62,363 nucleotides of DNA from positions 1,157,698 to 1,220,060 of the forward strand of contig BJOX01000020.1 of assembly GCA_009731375.1 (NCBI GenBank). Reading direction: 5' to 3'. A program made the translations under genes and the position numbers. Source of the DNA: Paulinella micropora (Eukaryota; Cercozoa; Imbricatea; Euglyphida). The notes under the pieces were generated by a model. That model saw only the letters and a list, made by a program, of their open reading frames with translations, made no database searches and was not told the DNA's origin. Shown here in pieces: positions 10,753 through 23,836 of the stretch. Within the stretch, counting starts at the first letter, position 1, and each line of letters begins with the position of its first letter.

Positions 10753-12024
10753 GACAATATCTTTCTGATCTTAACCGACAAAAGTGGAGTCCCAGCCTAA
10801 ATTTTTCTATACTCCAAATCCATTCAAGGAATTTGAAAAAGCCACTTCAACCCCAAGACAAAGAAGAAGGAGAGGTAGTGGTGGAGTGTAGGAAAGGAGC
10901 TGAGGAGGTGTGAGGAGTGTGCAGTGCACAAAAACAACAGTGAAACTTTGCACAGAGGCCCAAACAGTGGCACGGCAAGACACTCGTTGTGTGTACGACC
11001 CTGACACTAACGATCGTGACACTGTTTGGTGACTGTGGGGTCGCGAAGTGTGTCTTCAGTGGTATAATAACACAATAGTGTTCACTGGATTGATCGTCGA
11101 TACATTGTCGAGTCAGAGGAGTGCTTTACCAGCACACCCACAGGAAGTAAAAAGACCTACGGTCTGTTCCCTGGGGGCATTCCTACACTTATCCCCATAC
11201 GTCCTCCTTACGAGGAGAATAACAGCCAACAACACACTCAGACTCCAGTCTGTATAGCCACACGTGGTTAGCCTCACACACACGTAAGGAAACGTAAAGA
11301 AGTGTAAGGAGGCTGAGGAAAATAGACAGACAAGACATAGACTCCCAGAAATATATTCAATTGGCATAAACCCTGTTTGCACAAACGACATACATCCTAC
11401 ACCAAGCGTGGTGGCCATCTCTTAGAGGGGTGGTAGGCTAGTCAGACAAGACATAGGCCAAGGAAAATACGTGCAAAACAGACGCGAGAAAGCCAAAACG
11501 GAGGGTGATTTTCGGACGATTTTTATTTTCGTCAGAAATAAACAAAACACACACCACCCATCGCAGTCAAGCACTACAAACGTGTTGTGTGGTGTTGAAT
11601 AGATCGACAAGGGCGAGGACTCGGTTACCGAGCAACTCCCAAGACCAAAAGCGACTGGTGTGTGAATGGTCTACAGCACTCGGTACACACATACACACAC
11701 ACACAAACACTCACAAACACACCCACCACACTCAGAACTATAGCTACGACGGTCCGATTTTTGAGTTGGGAGAGAACCTTTTTTAGAAAAGGCGAACAGT
11801 GACACATTGGGCTGAGCCCAAAAGAGCTCATGGAAAACCTTTTCGTACGTTTTCAACTGTGTAAGCACAGGCCGGGGATGTGCAAACAAAAACAGACTAC
11901 TTTGTGAGTAACGAGTGTGGTGTGTATTGCCAGAGTGCGCACGAACACGTCGACTGGCTTGTGACAACACTCAGCAAGGCTTCCTTTAAGCAAGGGGAAG
12001 AGGGGGGAGGGGGGGGGGGGGGGG
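10753..12024. other. Non-coding region
   Basis: No supported gene. It contains a (CA)n-like tract at 11687-11725. The open frames are short and overlap on both strands. Confidence 0.4.
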
Positions 12025-12042
12025 NNNNNNNNNNNNNNNNNN
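12025..12042. other. Short assembly gap within poly-G
   Basis: 18 N lie between poly-G runs at about 12009-12024 and 12051-12081. Confidence 0.95.
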
Positions 12043-12050
12043 TTTATAAA

Positions 12051-12082
<32 letters not shown>

Positions 12083-12258
12083 GAGTCAACTCCAACCTTG
12101 ACTGATAGACAGTGTATGTTTGGGTTGGTTTGTGTATAATGTTACGTTGTGCTTTATACACACATTGCTCATACTATGAACAAGGCACTGACAAGAAAAC
12201 AAACAACCACAACATCACATTCCCAGACGAAACACACGACACTGCTCGTTTCAGCACC

Positions 12259-12629
12259 ATGAGTGGCAAAGCAAAATTTGCGTGGTTAGGCTCTACGACG
12301 AGATCAACCATTGCCATTCGATTAGACATGTCTGAGGGAACAGACTCAAAAACAACACCTTCCACGGGGGGTGAAGGATTTACAACTCCAGCTAGGGGGA
12401 GAGGAAGAGGAGAGGAAGAACCGATCCCTCGCTCCCCATGGAGAAACGTAGACGAAGTGTTAGTGATTCCCAATCGAGCATAAAGACTAAGCTCGTACTC
12501 GACCACTACAGTAGTCGACCAGAGGGGTGGCCAACAACCCCAACCGAGATGAAGGAGCAGGGCATCAACCCGAACAACTCGACTGCATTCCTTTTCCCCC
12601 ATAACATGTATGGTGAGGCTGGGCTTTAA
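12259..12629 (+). pseudogene. Coding fragment, possibly the Gag N-terminus of an unidentified element
   Basis: From ATG at 12259 a frame runs to 12483 with a Thr/Ser-rich segment and an Arg/Gly patch (PARGRGRGEEEP). A second frame, 12438-12629, then carries SSIKTKLVLDHYSSRPEGW, which looks coding. The change of frame suggests an indel. The RG-rich patch resembles retroelement nucleocapsids, but no diagnostic motif is present. Confidence 0.3.
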
Positions 12630-12639
12630 CAGCGAGCAT

Positions 12640-12800
12640 AATGACTGGTAGATTTATGGTAACGACTGAATGGTAGCATTTATGATCTACCATTATGGTG
12701 TCACCATTTATGGCAGCATGAATGGTACCATTCTCATTTATGACCGCACCGTTTATGGTAGCATTTATGATTACCATTTATCATCGGATGTAGTAATGAT
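12640..12800. repeat. Degenerate minisatellite (ATTTATGGTAGCA-like)
   Basis: Units built on ATTTATGGTA and their inverted form TACCATTTAT alternate through this stretch, giving several potential hairpins. Confidence 0.55.
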
Positions 12801-14030
12801 CATTTATGCCTGGTCAGCAGCAGACGTGTTGGCATTGATTTTATAAACTTAAATATCATGTCAGTATATCAAGTTCAATATTATCTGACTCTGAACTCAA
12901 AGTTGAACTAACATTAATAGACGGTATGTGCGACTGATTCGGGCGGCGCTTACGCTAGTGGTCGGATCATGATTTATCACTAACTTGATCGTTTTAATAA
13001 CAGTCACTAAAGTCATTCAACTGAACTTGATGACTCCAACTAGTCAAACATCTAAATCTAAGGCAGCTTTGAACTTTCAAATTTTCAACTAATGATGAGT
13101 GATCAGATTTTTAAGTGTGAGAGAAGAAAAGAAGAGAAGAAGCGACAGAGGGAGAAATAACAAGATATTAATAGCAAATCAGAATAAAGTATGGCATGAC
13201 ATAAGACAACAATCCGTGACTGCAAAGCATAGCATTATATTAAGACCGAGGTCTAACCCTTACAAGCTCAAAGGAAAATAAAAAGGAATTTAATAAAAGA
13301 TTGAACACAACTGGTTCATACTAACAGCCACACCCAAAAAACAAGCCAAAGGAAAAACACCGCAAAAACGGAGTGTCCCTATGACAGGTTCAACTGACAC
13401 AATGCATTACGTCCGTAACCTGCACAAAGGAAAAAAAATACAAAAAACCATAACGCATAAGTGTAATTTCCTTTATTTAGCCATAAATTCCCAGTCAGGG
13501 AAAAACTGCTAAATTTCACGTAATTTACGTAAAATTATCCTCAAGTTCAAACGGTTCCTACAATCACAATTAAAGGATTGGGTCAACGCTATTAATGTGG
13601 GAGGTTGATGAATACAAATGCTACCGAAAGGTGTAGCAATACATCATAATAACCTATTCCACTCCGGTAAACGGTTAAGTGCAAAATAAAGGATTTAAGG
13701 TCCTAGGGGACTCTAAGCATTCAAGCTTCCTTCCCCTATTCCTTATCCTAATACAACATTAAAACCGGAAGTATTGTTCAACACCGGAAATGTAATAAGA
13801 ATTCATTAAATACATTTAATAACAAGGAATCACTTCCAAGAGTGAATTCCCGTAAAAACAATAGCGTAAAAACGATGTAGTATACCGTCGGTGTTACAGC
13901 ATCATCAGTGAAATAAGCTACGCATAATGAATAAAAATAAAATAACATAACAGAACATAACCTAACATAACATAACCTAACATGTACAAACAATTTGAAC
14001 TATAATATATGTTATGTAACTTATGTTATG
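12801..14030. other. AT-rich non-coding region
   Basis: No supported gene. A run of CATAAC/CTAACATAAC repeats lies at 13945-13985. Confidence 0.4.
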
Positions 14031-14395
14031 CTAGGGTATGCTTATGGTATGCTGATGGTATGCTGAAGGTATGCTAATGGTATGCTGAAGGTATGCTGAT
14101 GGTATACTGATGGTATGCTTAAGGTATGGTGATGGTGATGGTATGTTGCTGGCATGCTGATGGCATGCTGAATCATTGGTATGGCATGCTGATGGTACGG
14201 TGATGGTATCATAATGCTGTTGGTCTGCTGCTGGTCTGCTGATGGTCGGCTGATGATATGCTGATGGCATGCTGATGGTATGGTGTGCTGATGGTATGCT
14301 GATCGTATGATGATGGTACGGGGATGGTATGGTGATGGAATGGTGATAGTATGGTGATGGTATGCAGATGGTATGCAGATGGTATGGTGCGGGTC
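14031..14395. repeat. Minisatellite of about 11-12 bp units (ATGGTATGCTG)
   Basis: Roughly thirty degenerate units of GGTATGCTGAT fill this stretch. In one minus-strand frame they encode a His/Ile/Pro-rich repeat, a by-product of the repeat and not a real protein. Confidence 0.8.
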
Positions 14396-14575
14396 ATGCA
14401 CAACGCCAGGAGCGGACGCTGCAGGTGCAGCAGCTGGCACGAGCCCATCAACGTCAGCAAGACTTCGAGCAAAGAAGCTGAGGAGCAGGAGAATGCGCAA
14501 CGCTTCTTTTCTCTGGGGAAGGCAGACGGGTTGGAAAATTCGACAGTCCAGTCGACGTCAAAGAGCAGGTTTGGA
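14396..14575 (+). other. GC-rich island with coding-like composition; possible upstream exon
   Basis: This GC-rich island stands between a minisatellite and a (GT)n tract. One plus frame reads ERTLQVQQLARAHQRQQ before a stop; another reads KTSSKEAEEQENAQRFF and ends at AGCAG|gtttgg, a possible donor. It may be an exon of the large gene that begins further right, but I could not connect it by phase. Confidence 0.3.
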
Positions 14576-14646
14576 AAACGATTGATGCTTGTTTGTTTCA
14601 CTTCTCAGTCTGTGCGGTTTCTGCAACAGTTTGCTCCGCCTGCTTG

Positions 14647-14649
<3 letters not shown>

Positions 14650-14713
<64 letters not shown>
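14650..14713. repeat. (GT)n microsatellite
   Basis: About 31 GT units. Confidence 0.95.
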
Positions 14714-14715
<2 letters not shown>

Positions 14716-15333
14716 CTGCGTGAGACAGTGTGTTGTGTGTTTGAAAGATTGGTCGGATTGGCCTTAATTACGGATTCTGCGGGTTTTTTTTTTGCGGCGG
14801 AAGTGGGTGCCTGTTTTCCGGGAAAATGAACTAAAATTTTTTTGTAATGTAAGCGTTAGTACAACCTATCTCTCTGCGAGTGTGAGTGAAAGAGCAAGGA
14901 GTCTAGCAGGCCTGTTATCAAACACATGAACTTGAGGCATTTCCATGTTGATGTACATTTCCATCAGTCTTTCCTTGGAATTCCTTTGAGCACCTAAAAA
15001 CTGCGGAACGACAGGAAAGAAAATTTTGGAAAATGTGGGTGGATGTGACATGGGCACAAATATATATACTGCTCTGCTCATCTTAGTACTCATCTCACTA
15101 GTGCTACAAACAGCTTGCTGGGCATAAAAATTCCTCACATTATCTGAGAAGGGATGTCAAAAAGCTCTTTTTCTGTCTCTTGATCTAGGTGCAGTGGGTT
15201 GTGAGGTGTTGTGGTCATGAGTGTGGCTACACCCATCCTCACGGTCACTCACTTCTCCCTCCTTGATCATCACAATCGAAGCAGTCGAACACGATGCCAC
15301 ACAAACACATGCACTCACTTTCACTGCATTCAT

Positions 15334-15443
<110 letters not shown>

Positions 15444-15717
15444 ACACACCACGTGTAACGGACTCATCTGCCATGTGCATAAATGCTTGGAAGGTTTTTG
15501 TGTGTGGCAATTAGTTGTCTTGTGCTTCACTGTAGCCTGCCAGGCCAGGGGCTCGGAAGGAAACATGCCCTCTGCTAAGACGGGGGCGTCGCTGCCCTTT
15601 CGACAACCCTCAACACTTAGCACAGGTGAACCATGACTAGTGTGCATACTTTGCTAACTTGTACTCATACATTTTCGTATTACACACGTGGTAACAAATA
15701 AAATCGCTAAAAAAGAT

Positions 15718-15888
15718 AGATACATACATGTATGTAGACAGATAGGTAGGTAGGTAGATAGGTAGGTAAGTAGACAGATAGATAGATAGATAGATAGATG
15801 GATGGATATGTAGGTAGATAGGTATATAGGTTCTTATCCACCTATCCGTTCTATATTATGTGTGTATCCATATCTTTATCTATATCTA

Positions 15889-15968
<80 letters not shown>

Positions 15969-16167
15969 GATCGATCGATCGATCGACCTACCTACCTACC
16001 AAACAAGCAATCAATCGATCAATAATCGAATCCAATTGAATCGAATTGATGCATGTATAAGGCGACGTTATTAGGTCACGTTATTTGTGAGATACACTTT
16101 TTCATTAATAAGTGTCTTGCAACTAGATAGATAGATAAATAGATAGATAGATAGATAGATAGATAGA
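15718..16167. repeat. (GATA)n/(TATC)n microsatellites
   Basis: GATA/GGTA repeats at 15718-15835, then TATC repeats at 15890-15968, CGAT repeats to 15985, and GATA repeats again at 16122-16166. Confidence 0.95.
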
Positions 16168-16256
16168 CGTGTGTGCTCTGTGCAGTCCAAAGATTTATCT
16201 ATCTGTTTGTTGTAATTGTTGTTGATGATGTTGCTGTTGTCTTCAGCCCTTTCTTT

Positions 16257-16291
<35 letters not shown>

Positions 16292-16541
16292 NNNNNNNNN
16301 NNNNNNNNNNNNNNNNNNNNNNNNNNNNNNNNNNNNNNNNNNNNNNNNNNNNNNNNNNNNNNNNNNNNNNNNNNNNNNNNNNNNNNNNNNNNNNNNNNNN
16401 NNNNNNNNNNNNNNNNNNNNNNNNNNNNNNNNNNNNNNNNNNNNNNNNNNNNNNNNNNNNNNNNNNNNNNNNNNNNNNNNNNNNNNNNNNNNNNNNNNNN
16501 NNNNNNNNNNNNNNNNNNNNNNNNNNNNNNNNNNNNNNNNN
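16292..16541. other. Assembly gap preceded by poly-C
   Basis: 250 N after about 32 C residues. Confidence 0.98.
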
Positions 16542-16662
16542 CCCACCCCTTCTCTCTCTCACACACACACTTTGTTGTTGTTGTGGTGGTGGTTGTTGTT
16601 ATTGTTGTTGTTGGTTGCTTAGTTTATTTGTTGTGGCTTGTTTGCTTCTTTGCTTCCCTTCC

Positions 16663-16773
16663 GCAAACCAAACTCGCGCTGCCTGGGCGATGTATGTATG
16701 TATGTATGTATGTATGTATGTATGTATGTATGTATGTACACCAAACCCGCGCGGCCTGGACCATGCATCAAAG

Positions 16774-16805
<32 letters not shown>

Positions 16806-16999
16806 CCAAACCCGCGCGGCCTGGGCTATGTATATATGTATGTATGTATGTATGTATGTAAACCAAACTCGCGCGGCCTGGGCTATGTATATATGTATGT
16901 TTGTATGTATGTTTGTATGATGTATGTATGTATGTTGTATGTAAACCAAATTCGCGCGGCCTGCACGATGTATGTATGTATGCATGTATGTCTGTATGC

Positions 17000-17030
<31 letters not shown>

Positions 17031-17071
17031 CCAAACTCGCGCGGCCTGCACGATGTATGTATGTATGTATG

Positions 17072-17103
<32 letters not shown>

Positions 17104-17395
17104 CCAAATTTGCGCGGCCTGGACGATATATGCATGTATGTCTGTCTGTCTGTCTGTCTGTATGTATGTATGTATGTATGTATGCATATGTGTATGCATG
17201 TATGCATGTATGTATGTATGTATGTTTGTAAACCAAATTTGCGCGGCCTGGACGATGTATGTATGTATGTATGTATGTATGCCTGTATGTATGTAAACCA
17301 AATTCGCGCGGTCTGGACGATGTATGTATGTATGTCTGTCTGTATGTATGCATATGTGTATGCATGTATGTATGTATGTATGTATGTTATATATT

Positions 17396-17427
<32 letters not shown>

Positions 17428-17745
17428 CCAAATTCGCGCGGCCTGGACGATGTATGTATGAATGTATGTGTATGTATGTATGTATGTATGTATGTATGCA
17501 TATGTGTATGCATGCATGTATGTATGTATGTATGTATGTATGTATGTATGTATGTATGTGTGAATGTATGTATGTAAACCAAACCCGCGCGACCTGGACA
17601 ATGTATGTATGTATGTATGTATGTATGTATGCCTGTATGCATGTATGTATGTAAACCAAACCCGCGCGGCCTGGACGATGTATGTATGTATGTATGTATG
17701 TATGTATGTATGCACGTATGCATGTATGTATGTATTATCACAACA
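16663..17745 (+). repeat. Exon-edge echo array: 12 copies of a CG-rich 28 bp core in (TATG)n
   Basis: A core close to AAACCAAACTCGCGCGGCCT followed by GGACGAT recurs at about 16664, 16741, 16803, 16861, 16942, 17028, 17101, 17229, 17294, 17423, 17577 and 17653. Each copy runs straight into GTATGTATG. The CG-rich core ending in GAT|GTATGT looks like the end of an exon with its donor, copied repeatedly. The parent exon would be the leftmost copy (about 16664-16691), which is preceded by a T-rich tract, but I could not place its acceptor. Confidence 0.85.
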
Positions 17746-17792
17746 TAATATGATTTATAGACACATTTACATGCCTACTTCTATCTACAAAT

Positions 17793-17826
<34 letters not shown>

Positions 17827-17838
17827 TATATGTTTTAG

Positions 17839-17991
17839 TACAACCACCCTGCCAATCCGGGTCAAGTGGTCTCCCCTGCTCCTGATCCGGTCGGACCTCA
17901 AGTGGTCTCCCCTCCTGATCCGGCCGGACCTCGCAGCGTGATTGGCAGCGCGCCGCACACGGCCAAAAGCACCAGCCGCAAAAAAAAGAAG
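17839..17991 (+). CDS. Exon (upstream part): Pro-rich, basic end
   Basis: After the acceptor TTTTAG the frame reads [11 protein letters not shown] and two Pro-Asp-Pro units, ending in STSRKKKK before the donor GAAG|gtcctt. It is 51 codons, phase 0 to 0. The donor end is echoed four times in the following (TATC)n tract. Confidence 0.65.
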
Positions 17992-18020
17992 GTCCTTAAC
18001 CCTTAACTAGGAAGCTTGCT

Positions 18021-18091
<71 letters not shown>

Positions 18092-18159
18092 GTCTATCTA
18101 TCTGTCTATCTATCTATCTATCTATCTCAAAAACAAGGTCCTTAACTAGGGAGCTTGCT

Positions 18160-18216
<57 letters not shown>

Positions 18217-18269
18217 TTATCTATCTATCTATCTCAAAAAGAAAAAGGTCCTTAACTAGGGAGCTTGCT

Positions 18270-18339
<70 letters not shown>

Positions 18340-18388
18340 GATCTATCTATCTCAAAAAGAAGAAGGTTCTTACCTAGGGATCTTGCTA

Positions 18389-18478
<90 letters not shown>

Positions 18479-18527
18479 CTATCTATCGATCTCAAAAAGA
18501 AGAAGGTCCTTAACTAGGGAGCTTGCC

Positions 18528-18562
<35 letters not shown>

Positions 18563-19551
18563 GTCTGTCTATCTATCTATCTATCTATTACTACTTCGTA
18601 TGTTTTTACTCAGTTTTATTTTCCGGAGGGTTTGTCTGTGTGCATATGTGGGGGGGGGGGGGGGGGGGGGGGGGGNNNNNNNNNNNNNNNNNNNNNNNNN
18701 NNNNNNNNNNNNNNNNNNNNNNNNNNNNNNNNNNNNNNNNNNNNNNNNNNNNNNNNNNNNNNNNNNNNNNNNNNNNNNNNNNNNNNNNNNNNNNNNNNNN
18801 NNNNNNNTGGACTAACGGCTTCCTTTTCTTTCTCTTCTTCCTTATCCTCCCACTCTCCATTCCTAGATTGCCTTTTTCTTCAACGTCCTTCCTCCTCTTC
18901 TTTTTCCAGAACACAGTCTACCCGTGATTCCCATCCCGGACACATGCACAGTACACAAATTATTGTTTGATGTGAAACTGCGTTCCTTTGCAAGGACTAC
19001 ATTCCTTTGCGACATCTCATCTATNNNNNNNNNNNNNNNNNNNNNNNNNNNNNNNCGGAATTATCCTCCCACTCTCCATTCCTAGATTGCCTTTTTCTTC
19101 AACGTCCTTCCTCCTCTTCTTTTTCCAGAACACAGTCTACCCGTGATTCCCATCCCGGACACAGGCACAGTACACAAATTATTGTTTGATGTGAAACTGC
19201 GTTCCTTTGCAAGGACTACATTCCTTTGCGACATCTCATCTATCTATCTATCTGCCCGGAATAAAATCCACAGTGGTCTGTCGGTTTATACTAGACTGAG
19301 CTCGTTCTGCAAGGGGCGCTTATGGAACGAGCCCTGGCCCCGCCTGGTACTAGGGAGATTTGGTATTGCCTGTATCAGTCCCTTCCGTGCAAACATCACG
19401 GCTTAGCTGGGCATCGGGTTAATACTTTACCCACAGACTTCCTTGGTTGACGAAATCAGAAGCTCCTTTTTTCTGGCATTAGTCGATATTTCATCTACCT
19501 ATCTATCTATAGAAAGCTACGCCCGTGCAGTGGCCGCCTTTCCCTTCCAGG

Positions 19552-19599
<48 letters not shown>

Positions 19600-19718
19600 A
19601 GAAAGCTACGCCCGTGCAATGGCCGCCGTTTCCCTTCCAGGCACAGGCCATCTGCTCTTGGCAAGGTATGTACTTGCAGTTCTTCTTGTTCTATCTATCT
19701 ATCTATCTATCTGTCTAC

Positions 19719-19780
<62 letters not shown>

Positions 19781-20082
19781 TTCATCTCTTCTTCTTCTTC
19801 TTCTTCTTCTTCTTCTTCTTCTTCTTTTTCTTCTTCTTCTTCTTCTTCTTCTTCTTCTTCTTCTTCTTCTTCTTCTTCTTCTTCTTCTTCTTCCTTCCAG
19901 GCACAGGCCATCTGCTCCTGGCAGGGTATGTACTTGCAGTTCTTCTTCTATTTGTTTGTTTCCTTTCTTATCTATTTTTGTTTTATTCATGTCATGTATT
20001 TTAGTTGGATTTGTTCATTTATATGTTTTTCACTTATTTCTTGTTGTTCTTTCATTTTACTTTATTTCATCTATTCTTTTCA

Positions 20083-20136
<54 letters not shown>

Positions 20137-20983
20137 CATTATTATGGACACCGTGATAGCCCAGTGGTCAAGTTCTACCATCTGGGCACTGTCGCCAGTT
20201 CGATTCCCGTCGGTGCCACCAGTATTTTCATTGAACATACCGGTCCGACTGGAAGTGTTGGAACTGCCCGTGCGGGGGTGTCATTAGAGCCTATCGTCAA
20301 TTCTTCGTACTCCCCTCACGGGTGAGACGATGGAGGCGCATGTGCAGATTTGCATCAGCCATTGACAGAGAAGCACTATTATTATTATTATTATTATTTT
20401 ATTATTATTATTTCTTCTTCTTCTTCTTCTTCTTCTTCTTCTTCTTCTTCTTCTTCTTCTTCTTCTCGTCGTCGTCATTCTTTTTCTTGTTACTTCTTGT
20501 TCTTATTCATTCCATGTTATTCCTTCCAGGCCCAGGCCATGGTATGTAGTGCTTGCTGTTGTTGTTCTTACGTCGTCATTTGTACTTTTCCTACGTGTCA
20601 ATATCTTGATGAAGAAGCAAAAATATCAGACTGGAGGCAAGAATGCGGAAGGTTTTCCGGGAAATCACCGGAAACCCGAGACATTTTTGCTGCCTTGGCC
20701 TGCCGTCTTATTTGTGGTTTTCTTTCTCCCTTTGGTTTTTTTTTTTNNNNNNNNNNTTTTTTTTTTTTTTGTTTTTTTTTTTTTTTTGTTTTTTTGTTTG
20801 TTTGTTTGTTTGTTGTTGTTGTTGCATACATACATACATACATACATACACATAATACATACATACATACATACATACATAGTACATGCGTACATACTTG
20901 TTGTTCTAAGGCACGTTGCCTGTTCACTTGGGCTTTACCAAGGGGGAAATCTTCATGATTCAGTCTTCAAAACATGCAGGGTA

Positions 20984-21032
<49 letters not shown>

Positions 21033-21070
21033 CATGATTCAGTCTTCCAAGCATGCATAATACATAGATG

Positions 21071-21121
<51 letters not shown>

Positions 21122-23065
21122 CATGATTCAGTCTTCCAAGCATGCAGGATATAGATAGATAGATAGATAGATAGATAGAAAGATAGATAGATATATAGAT
21201 AGATACATGATTCAGTCTTCCAAGCATGCAGGGTAATAGATAGATAAATAGTTAGATAGATAGATAGGTAGATAGATAGATAGATAGATAGCAGTAGTAG
21301 TAGCAGTAGTAGTAGCAGTAGTAGTAGCAGTAGTAGTAGCAGCAGCAGTAGTAGTAGTAGTAGTAGTAGTAATATGTATTGTTGTGGATGCAGATGGTTT
21401 GAAGCGGTAAACTCCACCGGAAAACAAGGTTACATATGTAATATCTGATGTATGTTTATCATTAATGTATGTAATGTATGTAATATCTATCATGTATTTA
21501 TTTAGTTAGGGTTTCTCATATATCGAATCTATCTAAACTATCTATCCATGTGACCTCTGTAATGTATTTAATGTGTATGAGAAGTTCATACTTCTAATGT
21601 ACAATCAACAATGACTTCAAGCGCTTCGATCTCTGCCAATATTTGCATCCACAACCTGTGCTATAGCTCATTAGAAAGCTCTTGATGCGAGCTTTCAAAT
21701 GAGCCACCACACAAGCCGCAAGATCAAAACCGGCCGAGAACGAATCGTTTGAAGTCATTGCTCGTTGTACTTAAGGACAAGGAACTTCTCATGCGCCTAG
21801 CTTCCGCTGCGCAGTCCATACATATTATATATATATATATGTATATGTATATATATATATATGTATATATATATATAAATATATATGTCAGTCTCACACA
21901 TGCGTCTAGCTTCCGCTGCGCAGTCCATATATATATATATATATGTATATATATATTATATATATATACCGATATAGATATAGATATGGATATAGATATG
22001 GATATAGATATAGATATAGATATAGATACAGATATAGATACAGATATACATATATATATATATATAATAAATTTACACCACCTACGTAACATGACATGCA
22101 CGACATATTACACACAGACATTGCAGACATGAACGCGTCTTTATTAGAGATTACAGACACTTATTATATGAATGCATGGACTGCGCAGAGGCAGCTAGAC
22201 ATATGTGGGGGATGGGCACATCCCCTACGAAACACGCATGACATATATATATATATACATACATATATATATATATACATACATATATATATATATATAT
22301 ATCTGTAACGTCTGTAATTTATCTAATGTAATGCGTGTAGTATATGTCATGCGTGTTTCGTAGGGGATGTGCCCATCCCCCACATGTGTCTAGCTGCCTC
22401 TGCGCAGTCCATGCATTCATATAATAAGTGTATGTAATCTCTAATAAAGACGCGTTCATGTCTGTAATGTCTGTGTGTAATATGTCGTGCATGTCATGTT
22501 ACGTAGGTGGTGTAAATTTATAGAAATATATATATATGATTTTTTATTACCATTAAAAAAAAATAATAATAATAAAAAAAGCCTCAATCTAAAAATTTTA
22601 AACAAAGATTTTCAATAAATTGTATGTAGGTGGTGTGCCGATCTCACACATGCGTCTACCTCGCTCCAGTGCGCCTCCCACCCCCTTGGCCCCTCCTGAA
22701 TCACCCACTGGTTAACCACCTACTGCCTTAATGTCCCAATCTACTGCCTTAATGTCCTATCTACTGCCTTACTGTCCCTACCTACTGCCTTAATGTTTCA
22801 TAAACAGATGGATATAGATAGAGAGATAAATACATGATGTTCTGATATAGAAATAGATTAATAGATGAATCTTTGTTTTTTCTGGTTTATTTGTTCGTTT
22901 ATTCATTCACAAGTCCAGTGCGCCTCCCACTCCATTGGCCCCTCCTGAATCGCCCACAGGTGAAACAAAGTAGAAGTAGAAGTAGAAGTACAAGTACAAG
23001 TACAAGTAAAGTAGTAGAAGTAGAAGTAGAAAGAGAAGTAGAAGTAGTAGTAGTATAGTAGTGTT

Positions 23066-23111
<46 letters not shown>

Positions 23112-23382
23112 AATACATAAAACAGATGGATATAGATAGAGAGATAAATACATGATGTTCTGATATAGAAATAGATTAATAGATGAATCTTTGTTTTTTC
23201 TTGTTTATTTGTTCGTTTATTCATTCATAAGTTAAACTTCATTTTCTATTTCTTTGTTTGTTTATTTACTTGTTTATCCGTGTATCCTTTTATTTATTTT
23301 ACTTATTTTCTTATTTTATTTACTTACTTATTTATTTATTTATTTATTTAATTAAATAAATACATAAATAAGAAATAAAAAA

Positions 23383-23455
<73 letters not shown>

Positions 23456-23781
23456 TTTACTTACTTACTTACTTACTTATTTTTTGCTAGCAATCTACAC
23501 CACGCCAATGCGAAGTGATAAGGAAAACGCGCAGAGTGTACATCAACAGCTAGTGGTAAACAATTCATTCATCCCCCCCCTTTTTTTTTTCTTGTTTATT
23601 TATTTGTTTGTTTCCTTTTTTATCTATTTTTGTTTTATTCATGTCATGTATTTTAGTTGGATTTGTTCGTTTATTTGTTTTTCACTTATTTCTTGTTCTT
23701 TCATTTTAATTTATTTCATCTATTCTTTTCATTTTATTAGAATTATTAGAATTATCATTATTATTATTATTATTGTTATTA

Positions 23782-23836
<55 letters not shown>

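Noticed and set aside
14042-14500. Minus-strand frame starting with a signal-peptide-like segment (MRILLLLSFFARS)
   Set aside because: Only the first 30 residues look protein-like; the rest is minisatellite, and no upstream signals support it.
16599-17741. A 380-codon minus-strand frame of His-Thr-Tyr-Ile repeats
   Set aside because: It is the translation of (CATA)n and has no protein-like composition.
16663-17745. Regularly spaced 28 bp repeats resembling a CRISPR array
   Set aside because: The spacers are (TATG)n microsatellite of varying length, not unique sequence, the genome is eukaryotic, and no cas genes are present.
19642-19666. A 25-nt microexon at the first look-alike
   Set aside because: Using it shifts the next exon (22914) onto an in-frame stop, whereas the 12-nt copy at 20530 keeps the frame.
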